DNA of 64,000 nt from Variibacter gotjawalensis (GCF_002355335.1 NZ_AP014946.1:2123501-2187500), one strand, 5' to 3'. Positions 9,715 through 19,011 are shown, counted from the first letter of the stretch. Notes: generated by a model from the letters alone, not told the origin. Translations and numbers: made by a program.

Positions 9715-9882
9715 ATGTTGGAAATGGAGTCGTTCGCGTCCCTTGTAGACATCGCAAGTTTATCTCTGCTCGGCCCGTTTGTCGCGGCTGTGGCGATCTC
9801 TTATGCGGTCTATTGGGCATTCAGCCGACAGCCGGCTGCATCGAAAACACCGATACGGCCACGCACACCTCACGTTTCGTGA
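9715..9882 (+). CDS. Small single-span membrane protein (55 aa)
   Basis: GAGGCGG precedes an ATG that opens a 55-residue ORF with one clear transmembrane helix (SLLGPFVAAVAISYAVYWAF, residues ~17-36) and a basic, Pro-rich C-terminus (TPIRPRTPHVS). It lies alone between the L,D-transpeptidase and a convergent hypothetical. The stop codon sits inside a perfect hairpin. Function unknown. Confidence 0.6.
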   Translation: MLEMESFASLVDIASLSLLGPFVAAVAISYAVYWAFSRQPAASKTPIRPRTPHVS

Positions 9883-9885
9883 GGT
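9867..9885. terminator. Perfect 8-bp hairpin between convergent genes
   Basis: ACCTCACG (9867-9874), loop TTT, CGTGAGGT (9878-9885) overlaps the stop of the small membrane protein and lies 2 bp from the stop of the convergent gene. There is no T-tract. It may serve as a bidirectional 3'-end structure. Confidence 0.4.
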
Positions 9886-9887
9886 CG

Positions 9888-10328
9888 TTAGCGCTGCAGC
9901 ACGTAGCGCTGCTGCAGGCGGTTAGCGACTTTCATGATGTCGAAAATGTTCGGCTTGCTGAGATTGGGCTGGTTTGTGCGCACCTGCCACCCTTCCGTCT
10001 CGGTATCGCGAATATCGAGATCGAGCTGCGGCGCGCCGAGCTCATCGCGAATCATGTCTGCGATCTGAGCTACGGTACGTTCCTCTCTCGGCGTATCCGT
10101 CAATTCCGGTATGAGCGCACTCTCGACCGCTGAGACACCGAGATCTCGCGTCTGTACGCTGCGTTCGATCTCGGTGATCTTTCGCTCCATATCGGCCGGC
10201 AACATGCGGTCGCCGAGATAAGCGGGCTTGGCTTCGTCGCGACGAAAGCTCGCACGCAGCTCGTCGGCGACGGCATCGAGTGCCTCTTGGCCGAGAGCGG
10301 CAGTCTTGTCGTTGCCTGAAGTTGTCAT
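9888..10328 (-). CDS. Hypothetical protein
   Basis: The 146-residue soluble protein begins MTTSGNDKTAALGQEALD. An upstream in-frame start at 10376 adds 16 residues without better ribosome-site support. The sequence is charged and mostly helical, with an alternating Asp-rich strand (LDLDIRDTETEGWQVRT) in the last third. No signal peptide, membrane segment or known motif was recognised. Confidence 0.65.
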   Translation of the reverse strand: MTTSGNDKTAALGQEALDAVADELRASFRRDEAKPAYLGDRMLPADMERKITEIERSVQTRDLGVSAVESALIPELTDTPREERTVAQIADMIRDELGAPQLDLDIRDTETEGWQVRTNQPNLSKPNIFDIMKVANRLQQRYVLQR

Positions 10329-10421
10329 AACAGCTTCAACCCGCGAGATTCGAAAGGGTTGCGTCGAAAGTTTCACGTATCTGGGTACGCCGGTTAAAAA
10401 GCGCTCGAGCCTAACGGCAGG

Positions 10422-11051
10422 CTATTGCGGCCGCGCGTCGCTTCGCTCGCGCAGTGCAGTCCGACGCCGCAGCACTTGGCCGGAGATAACTTTCACAGCC
10501 GCGATGACGACCAGCGCGCACAGCGCCGCCTTCGACATCGTTTCCATTGTGCCCTCGATCAGCAGCCCGTGAGCGACGCTCCCAACTACAATGATCACCG
10601 CCAGCACCATGTGGATGCTGCCCCAGACCCGCGGCCGCAGGCCCAGGCGCCGCCGCAGCGCAGCGAACGCCCCGGTCGCGAAAATCGCCCACATGGCGAT
10701 CACGCCCCACAATGAGAAGGGCGTCGGCGACGTAAGGGTGAGCGCGTCGATCATGTCCGGCGGGCTGGTGATCCAGAGCCCGATGACGTGAACAACGATG
10801 GCAGCGACCAGCGCGCCGCCGATCCAGTGGTGGACCCGGCGCCCGCGATAGCCCGTCAGGCCGGGCAGGTATCCGCCGATCAATAGCGGCTGAACGAGCA
10901 GGAGGCCGAGCGCCATGATTCCCGCGAAGCCGCCAACGATGTAAACGGCGCCGCGATACTCGAGGAGCGAACTTGTCGCTGCCAGGGCTATCGGCACGCC
11001 GATGGCAGCCGCAAGGGCGGCCCAGATCAGGGTCACCTTCGCGGCATTCAT
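10422..11051 (-). CDS. Ferric-reductase-like transmembrane haem protein
   Basis: The 209-residue protein has about six hydrophobic helices. Two pairs of His with haem-ligand spacing are seen: H75/H88 (RVHHWIGG, VVHVIG) and H147/H161 (SIHMVLA, SVAHGLL), as in ferric-reductase/cytochrome b-type transmembrane domains. There is no FAD/NAD(P) domain, so an electron donor must be separate. It follows the intradiol-like secreted protein by 21 bp and is probably cotranscribed with it. An overlapping alternative frame (10411-11058) is an antisense-type shadow. Confidence 0.75.
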   Translation of the reverse strand: MNAAKVTLIWAALAAAIGVPIALAATSSLLEYRGAVYIVGGFAGIMALGLLLVQPLLIGGYLPGLTGYRGRRVHHWIGGALVAAIVVHVIGLWITSPPDMIDALTLTSPTPFSLWGVIAMWAIFATGAFAALRRRLGLRPRVWGSIHMVLAVIIVVGSVAHGLLIEGTMETMSKAALCALVVIAAVKVISGQVLRRRTALRERSDARPQ

Positions 11052-11072
11052 TCTGCAAGTTCTCGATTGTTG

Positions 11073-11561
11073 TCAGGCTGATTGAAGGACGAAGTGCGCT
11101 TCGAGGCTCTTGTCCTTCGCGCTCTTCATAACTGGGCGGAGAAAGACCGTTTTGAATTCGCCGCTGTCGTATGCGAGATGTCCGTGCGGTTGACCGAACA
11201 CCGGAATGATCTGCGGCATCTCGAGGCGGAACGCGCCGTTCTTATCGGTCAGCGTGGCGCCATGACTTTGCGGCTCGTGCTCTTGGCCTTCCGTGGTGTG
11301 CGCCCAAATCTGGATGCGTTGCCCGGCGAGCGGCGAACCATCGCCCGCGCGTCGCACGGTGCCGCTCATTACGAAGCCGCCTTTGCCGATCCGTTCGACG
11401 ATGGCGGCACCCTTGCGATAGTTGTTCGAGCCGCCCGACATCGATGGCGTCGGCGCGACGCCCTGAGCTTCCGCGGGCACCCAGAGGCCGGAAACTCCGG
11501 CTGCGAATACGGTGCCGCCGGCGGCGATGATGTTGCGGCGGTTCAATATGACGGTGGTCAT
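11073..11561 (-). CDS. Exported intradiol-dioxygenase-like protein
   Basis: The 162-residue protein starts at an ATG with GGGAGGA upstream. The N-terminus has NRRNIIAAGG and a hydrophobic stretch ending VPAEA, resembling a twin-arginine signal. The mature part shows the beta-sandwich pattern of intradiol ring-cleavage dioxygenases (GTVRRAGDGSPLAGQRIQIWA, HGATLTDKNGAFRL, GQPHGHLAY). The two iron-binding Tyr of true enzymes are not evident, so catalysis is doubtful. Its pairing with a membrane haem protein suggests a periplasmic redox role, which is inference. Confidence 0.7.
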   Translation of the reverse strand: MTTVILNRRNIIAAGGTVFAAGVSGLWVPAEAQGVAPTPSMSGGSNNYRKGAAIVERIGKGGFVMSGTVRRAGDGSPLAGQRIQIWAHTTEGQEHEPQSHGATLTDKNGAFRLEMPQIIPVFGQPHGHLAYDSGEFKTVFLRPVMKSAKDKSLEAHFVLQSA

Positions 11562-11704
11562 GTCGATTCCTCCCGGCGATGAAGCCGTTGCTGAACCTAA
11601 GCGTACAACACCTAACGCCCGACGCCCAGCCGAGGATGCCAAGACAACGATTCCCAACAATAACAGTGCCGTGAGTCGACCGGCCTTCAGCTACCGCTAC
11701 AGGA

Positions 11705-12469
11705 TCAACGCGCGCAGTCGTTCTTACCGAGCTTCTCGAGCTGGCGCTTGAGCGCCTTGAAATAGCTCACGCCGTACGCTGGCTCGGCGCGCACTTGCTT
11801 CATGCGCCGCGCCGCGCGCTCGATGATGCTGTCTTCGATCATGATCGGCTCCTCGCCGAGTTGCCGCGAAATGAGCTCGATCTCGCAGGCGCGCTCCATC
11901 ATGTAGAGTTTGCGCAGCGTTCCCGGAATCGTATCGCCGACCGCCAGCAAACCGTGATTGTGCAGGATGACGTGGCTTCCCGCTTGGCAGCTGACGCCGA
12001 GCGCTTCGCATTCTTCCTTCGACGCCGGCACGCCGTATTCGTGATAGACGAGATCGTCGTAGATATGCAGCGCATCCTGGCTGATCGGCCGGATGCCCTT
12101 CTTCATCAACGAGACACCGCCGCCGGCGCGCGTATGCGTGTGCATCACGCAATTCGCATCCGGCCGCGCCTTGTAAACACCGCTGTGGATCGTGAAGCCG
12201 GCGGCGTTGTGACGACCCTGACGGCCGAGGACGTTGCCGTCCATATCCATCTTCACCAAGCTCGACGCGGTGATCTCGTCGAACATCTCTTCATAGTCGT
12301 TGATGAGGAACGCGTTTGGTTCGCCTGGAACGCGAACCGACATGTGCGTGTCGAGCAGGTCCGTCCAGCCGAGATGATCGACGACGCGGTAGAGCGCCGC
12401 GAGATCGCAGCGTATTTCCCACTCCGCGGCGCTCATCTGATCTTTATCGAGTTGAAACACGTTGCTCAT
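11705..12469 (-). CDS. Class II aldolase/adducin family protein
   Basis: The 254-residue cytoplasmic protein has the zinc-binding His pairs of the fuculose-aldolase/adducin fold (CVMHTHTRAG and ILHNHGLLAVG). It resembles the large group of uncharacterised class II aldolases found in alphaproteobacteria, which act on phosphorylated or hydroxy-acid substrates. It lies downstream of the PQQ dehydrogenase set on the same strand, separated by a 100-bp gap. The specific substrate cannot be assigned. Confidence 0.88.
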   Translation of the reverse strand: MSNVFQLDKDQMSAAEWEIRCDLAALYRVVDHLGWTDLLDTHMSVRVPGEPNAFLINDYEEMFDEITASSLVKMDMDGNVLGRQGRHNAAGFTIHSGVYKARPDANCVMHTHTRAGGGVSLMKKGIRPISQDALHIYDDLVYHEYGVPASKEECEALGVSCQAGSHVILHNHGLLAVGDTIPGTLRKLYMMERACEIELISRQLGEEPIMIEDSIIERAARRMKQVRAEPAYGVSYFKALKRQLEKLGKNDCAR

Positions 12470-12569
12470 ATCGGCCTCGCCTCAGCTGATTGTCGTTTGA
12501 CACCAGAGTGGAGCCGAAACGGCGCGCTTAGCAAGACCGCAATAGCCCCGATATCGTATCGTTGATCAG

Positions 12570-12674
12570 CTATGCGAGGATCAAATTCCACATCGCCCAA
12601 GCCACGATCGCCAGCACGACGAATGCGGCGAAAAGCTTGGTATGCCGGTGAAACGAATTGGGCTCTTCTTGCAT
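12570..12674 (-). CDS. Tiny membrane peptide (34 aa)
   Basis: The ORF begins MQEEPNSFHRHTKLFAAFVV and continues LAIVAWAMWNLILA: a soluble 13-residue head and one transmembrane helix to the C-terminus. It starts 11 bp after the PQQ dehydrogenase stop on the same strand, which suggests it is a small accessory of that operon. No obvious ribosome site was seen. It is too short for default gene callers. Confidence 0.45.
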   Translation of the reverse strand: MQEEPNSFHRHTKLFAAFVVLAIVAWAMWNLILA

Positions 12675-12685
12675 AATAGCTCGCG

Positions 12686-14632
12686 TTAATCCGGAAGTGT
12701 GAAGGCGACGATCTCGTCACTGACTCGCGGCGTGAGGATCGAGTTTCCGCCCGCAGCAAAGACGACATACTGCTTCGATTTGTATTGGTAGACGGCAGGC
12801 AGCGAGACGGCCGGCGCCGAGACGTTGGCTTGCCACAAGACATTACCGGTCTTCATGTCGAGCGCGCGCACGCGCGAGTCCATCGACGCGCCGATGAAGA
12901 TGAGGCCGCTCGCAGTAACAACCGGGCCGCCGATGGTGACGGTGCCCCACGATTCCGGCATGTAGAAGCCCCACTTCTGAACGCGGCCGAAAGGCTTATT
13001 CCACAGGCGTTCGCCGGTCTTGAGATCGTAGGCCGAGATCGAACCGTAAGGCGGGTTCCAGCACGGCATGCCGAGCGGGTTGAGGAAGGTCGTGAGCTGA
13101 ATGCCATATGGCGCACCGAGCATCGGGAAATAGCCGCCGGTCTCCGAGCCGCCGACGCTCGTCGCTTTGTTGTAGTCGTCGCGCTTGAGCAATTTGTAGA
13201 TCTGCACAGCGCTGGTGTTGTTGACGACGAAGATTTGCTTACCCGGATCGACTGCACCGCCGCCCCATTCGACGCCGCCGATCGTCGCCGGATAGATCAG
13301 CGACCCTTGCAGGCTCGGCGGGGTGAAGCGGCCTTCGTTCACCAGCGTCTTGAGTGTGCGCGTGCAATAGCCGCCGCTCGACACGTCGGCGAGCCAGAAG
13401 ATGCCGGGAAACTGATCGCCGACGACCGGCTGTGGCTTAGCGACATACGGTTGCGTCGGCGACGATACTTCGCCGTCGACTTTCGACTGCGGCACAGGCC
13501 GTTCGTCGATCGGGTAGATCGGCTCCCCGGTCAGGCGATTAAGTACGTAGATGAAGCCTTGCTTCGACGTTTGCACGAGCGCCGGGATCGTCTGTCCGTC
13601 CTTCGTGATGTCGACGAGAGTCGCGGCGGAGTTCGTATCGAAATCCCAAAGGTCGTGATGAACGAGCTGCCGGCTCCACAGAATCTCGCCGGTTTGAATC
13701 TTCAGCGCTGTAACTGACGTGCCGAGCGGGATCGGCGCGAGGCGGTTGCCGCCGTAGAAGTTCGGGCTCGGCGAGCTGACCGGGATGTAAAGAATGTCGC
13801 GCTCCTCATCGACCGACATGCTGGCCCAGATATTCGACGTGCCGGTCTTCGCCGCGATGTCTTTCGGTAGCGCTTCGAACGTCCAGCGCAGCTCGCCGGT
13901 CCTTGCATCGAGCGCGAACAGCGAGCCCGCGGGCGCTTCGCTATCTTCCCAATCCTTCCCGGCCCAGCCGACGAAGAGGAAATCTTTGAACACGGTCGGC
14001 GGCTGCAAGATCGAGAGCGGCCATTTGTTCTTTGCCGAGTTCCAAACGTTGATGTCGACGACGCCGTCCTTGCCGAAGTCTTTGCACGTTTGTCCCGTGT
14101 CCGCGTCGACCGAATGCAGCTTCGCGTCCATCGTGCCGATATAGACGCGCTTCTGGCACGGCTGGCCCGCATCGGCGGTCACCGATTGCCAATAGGCGAC
14201 ACCGCGATTTTTCAGATCCGGCTGCGTCAGTGCTTCGAGCGCCGACTTTGAGTCATACGTCCACTTCACGCGGCCCGTGTCTGGCTCGATCGCGAAGATG
14301 CGATAGAACGGCGTGCCGAGATAAAGCGTATCGTTGACGAAAATCGGCGTCGCCGACCACACCGTCGCCGGAATTTTTCCGCGTGGCGGCATCGGCCGAT
14401 TGTGCACGCCCGTCGGTCCGACACCCGGGCCGGCTTTGTCGCCAGTGTGTACGCGCCAAGCCGCGCGCAGCTTGCCGACATTCTCCGGCGTGATTTGCGT
14501 CAGCGGCGAATATTTCTGCGCTTTGAGATCGCCATTGAAATGCGACCACGTTTGCTGCGCCGAAGCGCCGCCAAACGGAAGTGCAAGACCAAGAAGCGCG
14601 ACCGTTGCGCGAAAGGTTCTCATGCGAGCCAT
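12686..14632 (-). CDS. PQQ-dependent dehydrogenase, periplasmic eight-bladed propeller
   Basis: The 648-residue quinoprotein has a signal peptide (TVALLGLALPFGGASA-Q) and then a PQQ beta-propeller. It contains HHDLWDFD, GGNRLAPIPLG and GGVEWGGGAVDP, motifs of the membrane glucose/quinate dehydrogenase group. The N-terminal membrane domain that such enzymes usually carry is missing here and is supplied by the preceding gene (14635-15012), 2 bp upstream. The ATG at 14632 has AAAGG upstream; the longer frame to 14833 lies inside the membrane gene. Electrons would go to ubiquinone through the membrane partner. The sugar or polyol substrate is unknown. Confidence 0.88.
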   Translation of the reverse strand: MARMRTFRATVALLGLALPFGGASAQQTWSHFNGDLKAQKYSPLTQITPENVGKLRAAWRVHTGDKAGPGVGPTGVHNRPMPPRGKIPATVWSATPIFVNDTLYLGTPFYRIFAIEPDTGRVKWTYDSKSALEALTQPDLKNRGVAYWQSVTADAGQPCQKRVYIGTMDAKLHSVDADTGQTCKDFGKDGVVDINVWNSAKNKWPLSILQPPTVFKDFLFVGWAGKDWEDSEAPAGSLFALDARTGELRWTFEALPKDIAAKTGTSNIWASMSVDEERDILYIPVSSPSPNFYGGNRLAPIPLGTSVTALKIQTGEILWSRQLVHHDLWDFDTNSAATLVDITKDGQTIPALVQTSKQGFIYVLNRLTGEPIYPIDERPVPQSKVDGEVSSPTQPYVAKPQPVVGDQFPGIFWLADVSSGGYCTRTLKTLVNEGRFTPPSLQGSLIYPATIGGVEWGGGAVDPGKQIFVVNNTSAVQIYKLLKRDDYNKATSVGGSETGGYFPMLGAPYGIQLTTFLNPLGMPCWNPPYGSISAYDLKTGERLWNKPFGRVQKWGFYMPESWGTVTIGGPVVTASGLIFIGASMDSRVRALDMKTGNVLWQANVSAPAVSLPAVYQYKSKQYVVFAAGGNSILTPRVSDEIVAFTLPD

Positions 14633-14634
14633 GA

Positions 14635-15012
14635 CTAGCCTTTCGATTGATGCGCGATCGGCGCCGAATACTGAGTGTGCGCGAAAACCATCAACAGCCA
14701 AGCGACGAAACAAACAGCCATAAGGGCCAACAGAGATTGAGTTTCGAGCAGGTAGGCCGCGAATGACGTGCCCGCGATGTCGAGCAACGCTGAGAATTTC
14801 AGAAAGCGCCGGAGAAAGGTGCCGAGCCGGCACGTCGCCAGGAGGATCGCGGCACCCGCGAGGATCAACGACGACACGATGACGAGGAGGGCGCCGCCCG
14901 TGCCATCAATTCCCGTCAGCGGTGTCACGTAGTTGTAGAGCGAAACGACGGCGCCGAGCAGCGCAGCAATCGCGATGACCCAGGCAGCCAAATTCTCTCG
15001 CATCAAGGACAT
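14635..15012 (-). CDS. Four-helix membrane subunit for the PQQ dehydrogenase
   Basis: The 125-residue integral membrane protein has about four hydrophobic helices (WVIAIAALLGAVVSLYNYV, GALLVIVSSLILAGAAILL, and two more). It resembles the N-terminal membrane anchor of PQQ glucose dehydrogenases in size and position. It ends 2 bp before the propeller gene, so the two are translationally coupled. The quinone-site assignment is inference from context. Confidence 0.7.
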   Translation of the reverse strand: MSLMRENLAAWVIAIAALLGAVVSLYNYVTPLTGIDGTGGALLVIVSSLILAGAAILLATCRLGTFLRRFLKFSALLDIAGTSFAAYLLETQSLLALMAVCFVAWLLMVFAHTQYSAPIAHQSKG

Positions 15013-15118
15013 GGTTGTTGTTCTCGTCCTTTGCGCGGCATGATGTGCCGCCGCCCGAATGCTGCCACTGGGTTACCGCTGTTGTCCAGCGTATTCAGCG
15101 TCGTCGCTGCTTCGTGAA

Positions 15119-15143
15119 TGAACCAATGGGAAGGTAAGCCGTT
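15119..15143 (+). promoter_or_regulatory. Near-consensus EcfG-type promoter before the GH15 gene
   Basis: TGAAC (15119-15123), 16 bases, then CGTT (15140-15143): one mismatch from GGAAC-N16-CGTT, 30 bp before the GTG at 15174. Confidence 0.4.
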
Positions 15144-15173
15144 GGGTTTGCTGCATGTCTGCTGCGAGTAAGT

Positions 15174-16991
15174 GTGTTGGCCGAACTTCCCTCGAAAATC
15201 GAAGACTATGCGCTGATCGGCGATTGTCTCACCGGCGCGCTCGTCGGCCGCAATGGTTCGATCGATTGGTTGTGTTGGCCGTCGTTCGATTCGGAAGCGT
15301 GCTTTGCCGCAATTCTCGGTACAAGCGACAACGGCCGCTGGCTGATCGCGCCGCGTGACGAAGTGACCGAGAGCTCGCGCAAATATCGTGCCGATACGCT
15401 GATCCTCGAAACGACGTTCCGTTGCGCCGACGGCGACGTCACGCTGATCGATTTCATGCCGCCGCGCGGCGAAGCCTCCGACATCGTCCGTCTCGTGTGT
15501 GGCGATCGCGGCACCGTATCAATGACGATGGAGCTCGTGCTGCGATTCGATTCCGGAGCGAGTGTGCCGTGGGTGCAAAAGATGGACGACGGCGGCATCC
15601 GCGCCATCTCCGGTCCCGACATGGCGGTTCTGCGCACCCCGGTGAAGCTCACCGGCAAGGACCTCACGACGATCTCCGAGTTTGAGGTGAAGGCAGGCGA
15701 TTGCGTTCCGTTCGTCCTCACGTACGACTCCTCGCACAAGGACGTGCCGCGCGAGATCAATCCCGAACATGCGCTTCGCGATACGGAGTCGTTCTGGGAA
15801 GAGTGGATTTCTCACTGCACTTACGACGGAAAGCACGCCGATATCGTCAAACGTTCGCTGATGGTGTTGAAAGCGCTGACGTACCGTCCGACCGGCGGCA
15901 TCGTTGCGGCTTTGACGACGTCGCTGCCTGAGAAAATCGGCGGGTCACGCAATTGGGATTATCGCTATTGCTGGCTGCGCGACGCGACCTTCACGCTGCT
16001 CGCGCTGATGAACAACGGCTACAAGAACGAAGCCCGCGATTGGCATCACTGGCTGCTGCGTGCGGTCGCCGGCGCCCCGTCGAATTTGCAGATCATGTAC
16101 AGCATCACAGGCCAACGGCGCTTGCTCGAGTGGGAGGCTGATTGGCTGCCCGGATACGAGCGCTCGCGGCCCGTGCGTTTCGGCAACGCCGCGCACGCGC
16201 AGCTTCAGCTCGACGTTTACGGCGAGCTGATGGACACATTCCACCAGGCGCGCACGGAGAATATCGAACTCGACGAGACGAGCTGGGGCATGGAATGTGC
16301 GCTGCTCGAACATCTCTCCACGATTTGGGATCGCCCGGATTCCGGAATCTGGGAATCGCGCGGCCCCGGCGAACACTATGTGTTCTCTAAAGTGAGCTGC
16401 TGGGTCGCGTTCGATCGCGGCATCAAAACAGCCGAGCAATACGGCTTCAAAGCGCCGGTCGAGCGATGGCGGAAAATTCGCGACGTCATTCACGCCGATG
16501 TTTGCGCACGCGGGTTCGATCGCGAGCGGGGACACTTCATGATGGCCTACGGCGTGCCGTATCTTGATGCGAGCCTGCTGCTGCTACCCGCAGTCGGATT
16601 TCTACCGCCGAACGATAAGCGCATCGTCGCAACGATCGAGGCGGTCGCGGAGCATCTGACGCGCGATGGCTTCATCTTGCGCCATGATCCGCGGCAGAAA
16701 CGGGATGGCGAGCTGGAGCCGATTGAAGGGGCGTTCCTCGCCTGTACGCTCTGGCTTGCGGATGCTTACGTGTTACTCGGCCGTATCGACGAAGCGCGTG
16801 AGCTGTTCTTACGCGTCGCGAACATCGCGAACGATGTTGGTCTCGTCGCGGAGCAATACGATTCGCTCGCACAGCGCCAGGTCGGCAACTTTCCGCAAGC
16901 GCTCACACATATCGCGATCATCAACACGGCAAATAATATCCACAGCGCGTTGCATCCTGCGCAAGCACCGAATGCTCAGCGCTCGCGCTGA
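15174..16991 (+). CDS. Glycoside hydrolase family 15 (glucoamylase/trehalase-like)
   Basis: The 605-residue cytoplasmic enzyme begins with the GH15 N-terminal super-sandwich (IEDYALIGDCLTGALVGRNG, IDWLCWPSFDSEACFA). An (alpha/alpha)6 barrel follows, with catalytic-acid motif DSGIWESRG and base region GLVAEQYD. Bacterial proteins of this type hydrolyse glucans or trehalose. The start is a GTG at 15174; a TTG three bases later is possible. A near-consensus general-stress promoter precedes it. The last 16 bp overlap the convergent gntK end. The neighbouring glucose-6-phosphate genes suggest the released glucose enters the pentose phosphate pathway. Confidence 0.9.
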   Translation: MLAELPSKIEDYALIGDCLTGALVGRNGSIDWLCWPSFDSEACFAAILGTSDNGRWLIAPRDEVTESSRKYRADTLILETTFRCADGDVTLIDFMPPRGEASDIVRLVCGDRGTVSMTMELVLRFDSGASVPWVQKMDDGGIRAISGPDMAVLRTPVKLTGKDLTTISEFEVKAGDCVPFVLTYDSSHKDVPREINPEHALRDTESFWEEWISHCTYDGKHADIVKRSLMVLKALTYRPTGGIVAALTTSLPEKIGGSRNWDYRYCWLRDATFTLLALMNNGYKNEARDWHHWLLRAVAGAPSNLQIMYSITGQRRLLEWEADWLPGYERSRPVRFGNAAHAQLQLDVYGELMDTFHQARTENIELDETSWGMECALLEHLSTIWDRPDSGIWESRGPGEHYVFSKVSCWVAFDRGIKTAEQYGFKAPVERWRKIRDVIHADVCARGFDRERGHFMMAYGVPYLDASLLLLPAVGFLPPNDKRIVATIEAVAEHLTRDGFILRHDPRQKRDGELEPIEGAFLACTLWLADAYVLLGRIDEARELFLRVANIANDVGLVAEQYDSLAQRQVGNFPQALTHIAIINTANNIHSALHPAQAPNAQRSR

Positions 16992-17494
16992 AGTTTCGCG
17001 ACAAGCGTATCGACGATCTGGTCGACCGGATGGTTGATATCGAGCGTGATCACGGGCTCGTCCGGCCGTGGCTCTTCAAGCGTTGCGAATTGGCTGTCGA
17101 GCAGTGCAGGGGGCATGAAGTGCCCCTTCCGCTGCTTCAGGCGCGAAGCGATGAGTTCGCGAGATCCTGCGAGATAGGCGAAGACGACATCGTCTCTGCC
17201 ATGCAAAAGAACGTCGCGGTAAGCATGCTTCAGCGCCGAGCAGGTAACAACCATCGGCTTTCCGGTCTTGCCCGCCACGTCGATCGCGGCAGCTATCGCG
17301 CGCAGCCATGGCCAGCGATCGTCGTCCGTTAGTGGCGTGCCGGCACTCATCTTCGCGATATTCGCCGGCGGATGGAATTCGTCGGCATCGCGGCACGTGT
17401 AGCCTAGCCACTCCGCCAATGCTTCCGCGATGGTCGTTTTGCCGGCGCCGGAGACGCCCATCACGACGATTGCCGCAAGTTTACGCGCACTCAT
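16976..17494 (-). CDS. gntK: Gluconokinase
   Basis: The 172-residue enzyme phosphorylates D-gluconate to 6-phosphogluconate. It has an N-terminal P-loop (GVSGAGKTT) and the family motifs DADEFHPPANIAKM, CSALKHAYRDVL and GHFMP. It starts inside the zwf stop (ATGA, 17491-17494); the ORF extends 6 codons further upstream without support. It is the last gene of the gnd-zwf-gntK operon and feeds gluconate, possibly made by the nearby PQQ dehydrogenase, into the pentose phosphate pathway. Confidence 0.95.
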   Translation of the reverse strand: MSARKLAAIVVMGVSGAGKTTIAEALAEWLGYTCRDADEFHPPANIAKMSAGTPLTDDDRWPWLRAIAAAIDVAGKTGKPMVVTCSALKHAYRDVLLHGRDDVVFAYLAGSRELIASRLKQRKGHFMPPALLDSQFATLEEPRPDEPVITLDINHPVDQIVDTLVAKLQRER

Positions 17495-19011
17495 GGTGTG
17501 AGCCGCCGCCACGCGCGGCCATCGCGCTCAAGCAGTTCGTCGGCAGCAGCAGGGCCGTCGCTTCCCGCCGCATAGCCTTGCACGCCGTCCTGGCCGGCGC
17601 TTTTCCAAGCTTCGATGAACGGCTCGACTGCCGCCCAGCCGGCCTCGATCCCGTCAGCGCGCTGGAACAGGATGTTGTCGCCGGTCATGCAATCGTACAG
17701 CAGCGTCTCGTATCCGGTGCTCGGCGCGACTTTGAAGTAGTCCTCGTAGCGGAATTTCATCTCGACGCCATTGATCGCGATTTCAGGCCCCGGCACCTTA
17801 GTGTTGAATTGCAGCGTCACGCCTTCGTTCGGCTCGATGCTGATGACGAGATCGTTCTGCGCAAAGTGATCGATGGCTGTATCGCGGAACATCGAGAACG
17901 GCGCGCGCTTGAAGCGGATCGCGACTTCGGTGCGTTTCGCGCGCAGCGCCTTGCCGGTGCGCAAGTAAAACGGCACGCCGGCCCAGCGCCAATTGTCGAT
18001 GGAAAGCTTCAGCGCCGCATAGGTTTCGGTCGCGCTGTTCTTTGCCACACCGTCTGTCGTGCGATAGTCGTCGACCTGGCGATCGCTGACTTTGCCTGTC
18101 GTGTATTGCCCGCGAACCGAATTCTCCAAAGCCTCAACGTGCGAGACCTGCTGGATCGCGGCGAGGACTTCACCTTTCTCGGAACGCACCGCATGCGCGT
18201 CGAAGCGCGCCGGCGGCTCCATCGCGACAAGCGACAGAAGTTGGAACAGATGGTTCGGCACCATGTCGCGCAGCGCGCCGGTCGCGTCGTAGAAGCTGCT
18301 GCGATGCGCGACATCGAGCGTTTCCGATACGGTGATCTGCACATGATCGATGTGATTGCGATTCCAAATCGGCTCGAACATCCCGTTCGCGAACCGCAGC
18401 ACGAGAATGTTCTGGACGGTCTCTTTGCCGAGATAGTGATCGATCCGGTAAATCTGATGCTCGTCGACGAGCGCAAGGAGCTGCTGGTTCAGCGCCCGCG
18501 CCGAGGCGAGATCGGTGCCGAATGGCTTCTCGATCACCAGCCGCCGCCAGCGCCCTTGTTGTTCCTTCAGCAAGCCTGCGTTGGCGAGCGATTGGCTGAT
18601 CGGCGCAAACCCGCTTGGCGGCACTGCCAAATAGAAAATGAAGTTCGCTACGCCCCGCGTCTCCAGCTCACCGAGATGTTTCTTCAACACATCGAATGAC
18701 GCCGGGTCGCTTGGATCTGCCCGCACCGTGCTGAGGCAGGCGAGCACACTTTTCGCAATCTCCGGATCGACCGGCCGCTTGATAAATTTCGCGAGCGACG
18801 TATTGAGGTCTTCGCGCAGCTTGTCGGCCGGAACGTCGGAGCGCGTCACGCCGACGATGCAGAAATCCTTCGGCAGCAGCCCCGCTTCGGCGAGATTGTA
18901 GAGCGCCGGCACGACCAGACGATGCGCAAGGTCGCCCGTGACGCCGAACAGAACGAAACCGCAGCCTTCCGCGACGCGCGGAGGCCGGTTGGCGCCGATC
19001 GCAGCATTCAT
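17491..19011 (-). CDS. zwf: Glucose-6-phosphate 1-dehydrogenase
   Basis: The 506-residue enzyme oxidises glucose 6-phosphate to 6-phosphogluconolactone. The nucleotide-binding motif is GVTGDLAHR near residue 24. The substrate-binding/catalytic signature is RIDHYLGKE, with the following TVQN. Length and full-length alignment pattern are typical. It shares 4-bp overlaps with gnd upstream (19008-19011) and gntK downstream. No 6-phosphogluconolactonase gene (pgl) is present in the cluster. Confidence 0.97.
   Translation of the reverse strand: MNAAIGANRPPRVAEGCGFVLFGVTGDLAHRLVVPALYNLAEAGLLPKDFCIVGVTRSDVPADKLREDLNTSLAKFIKRPVDPEIAKSVLACLSTVRADPSDPASFDVLKKHLGELETRGVANFIFYLAVPPSGFAPISQSLANAGLLKEQQGRWRRLVIEKPFGTDLASARALNQQLLALVDEHQIYRIDHYLGKETVQNILVLRFANGMFEPIWNRNHIDHVQITVSETLDVAHRSSFYDATGALRDMVPNHLFQLLSLVAMEPPARFDAHAVRSEKGEVLAAIQQVSHVEALENSVRGQYTTGKVSDRQVDDYRTTDGVAKNSATETYAALKLSIDNWRWAGVPFYLRTGKALRAKRTEVAIRFKRAPFSMFRDTAIDHFAQNDLVISIEPNEGVTLQFNTKVPGPEIAINGVEMKFRYEDYFKVAPSTGYETLLYDCMTGDNILFQRADGIEAGWAAVEPFIEAWKSAGQDGVQGYAAGSDGPAAADELLERDGRAWRRLTP

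Noticed and set aside
17308-18699. 463-codon plus-strand ORF opposite gntK/zwf
   Set aside because: Shadow of well-recognised enzymes; no ribosome site and an Arg/Ala-rich composition.
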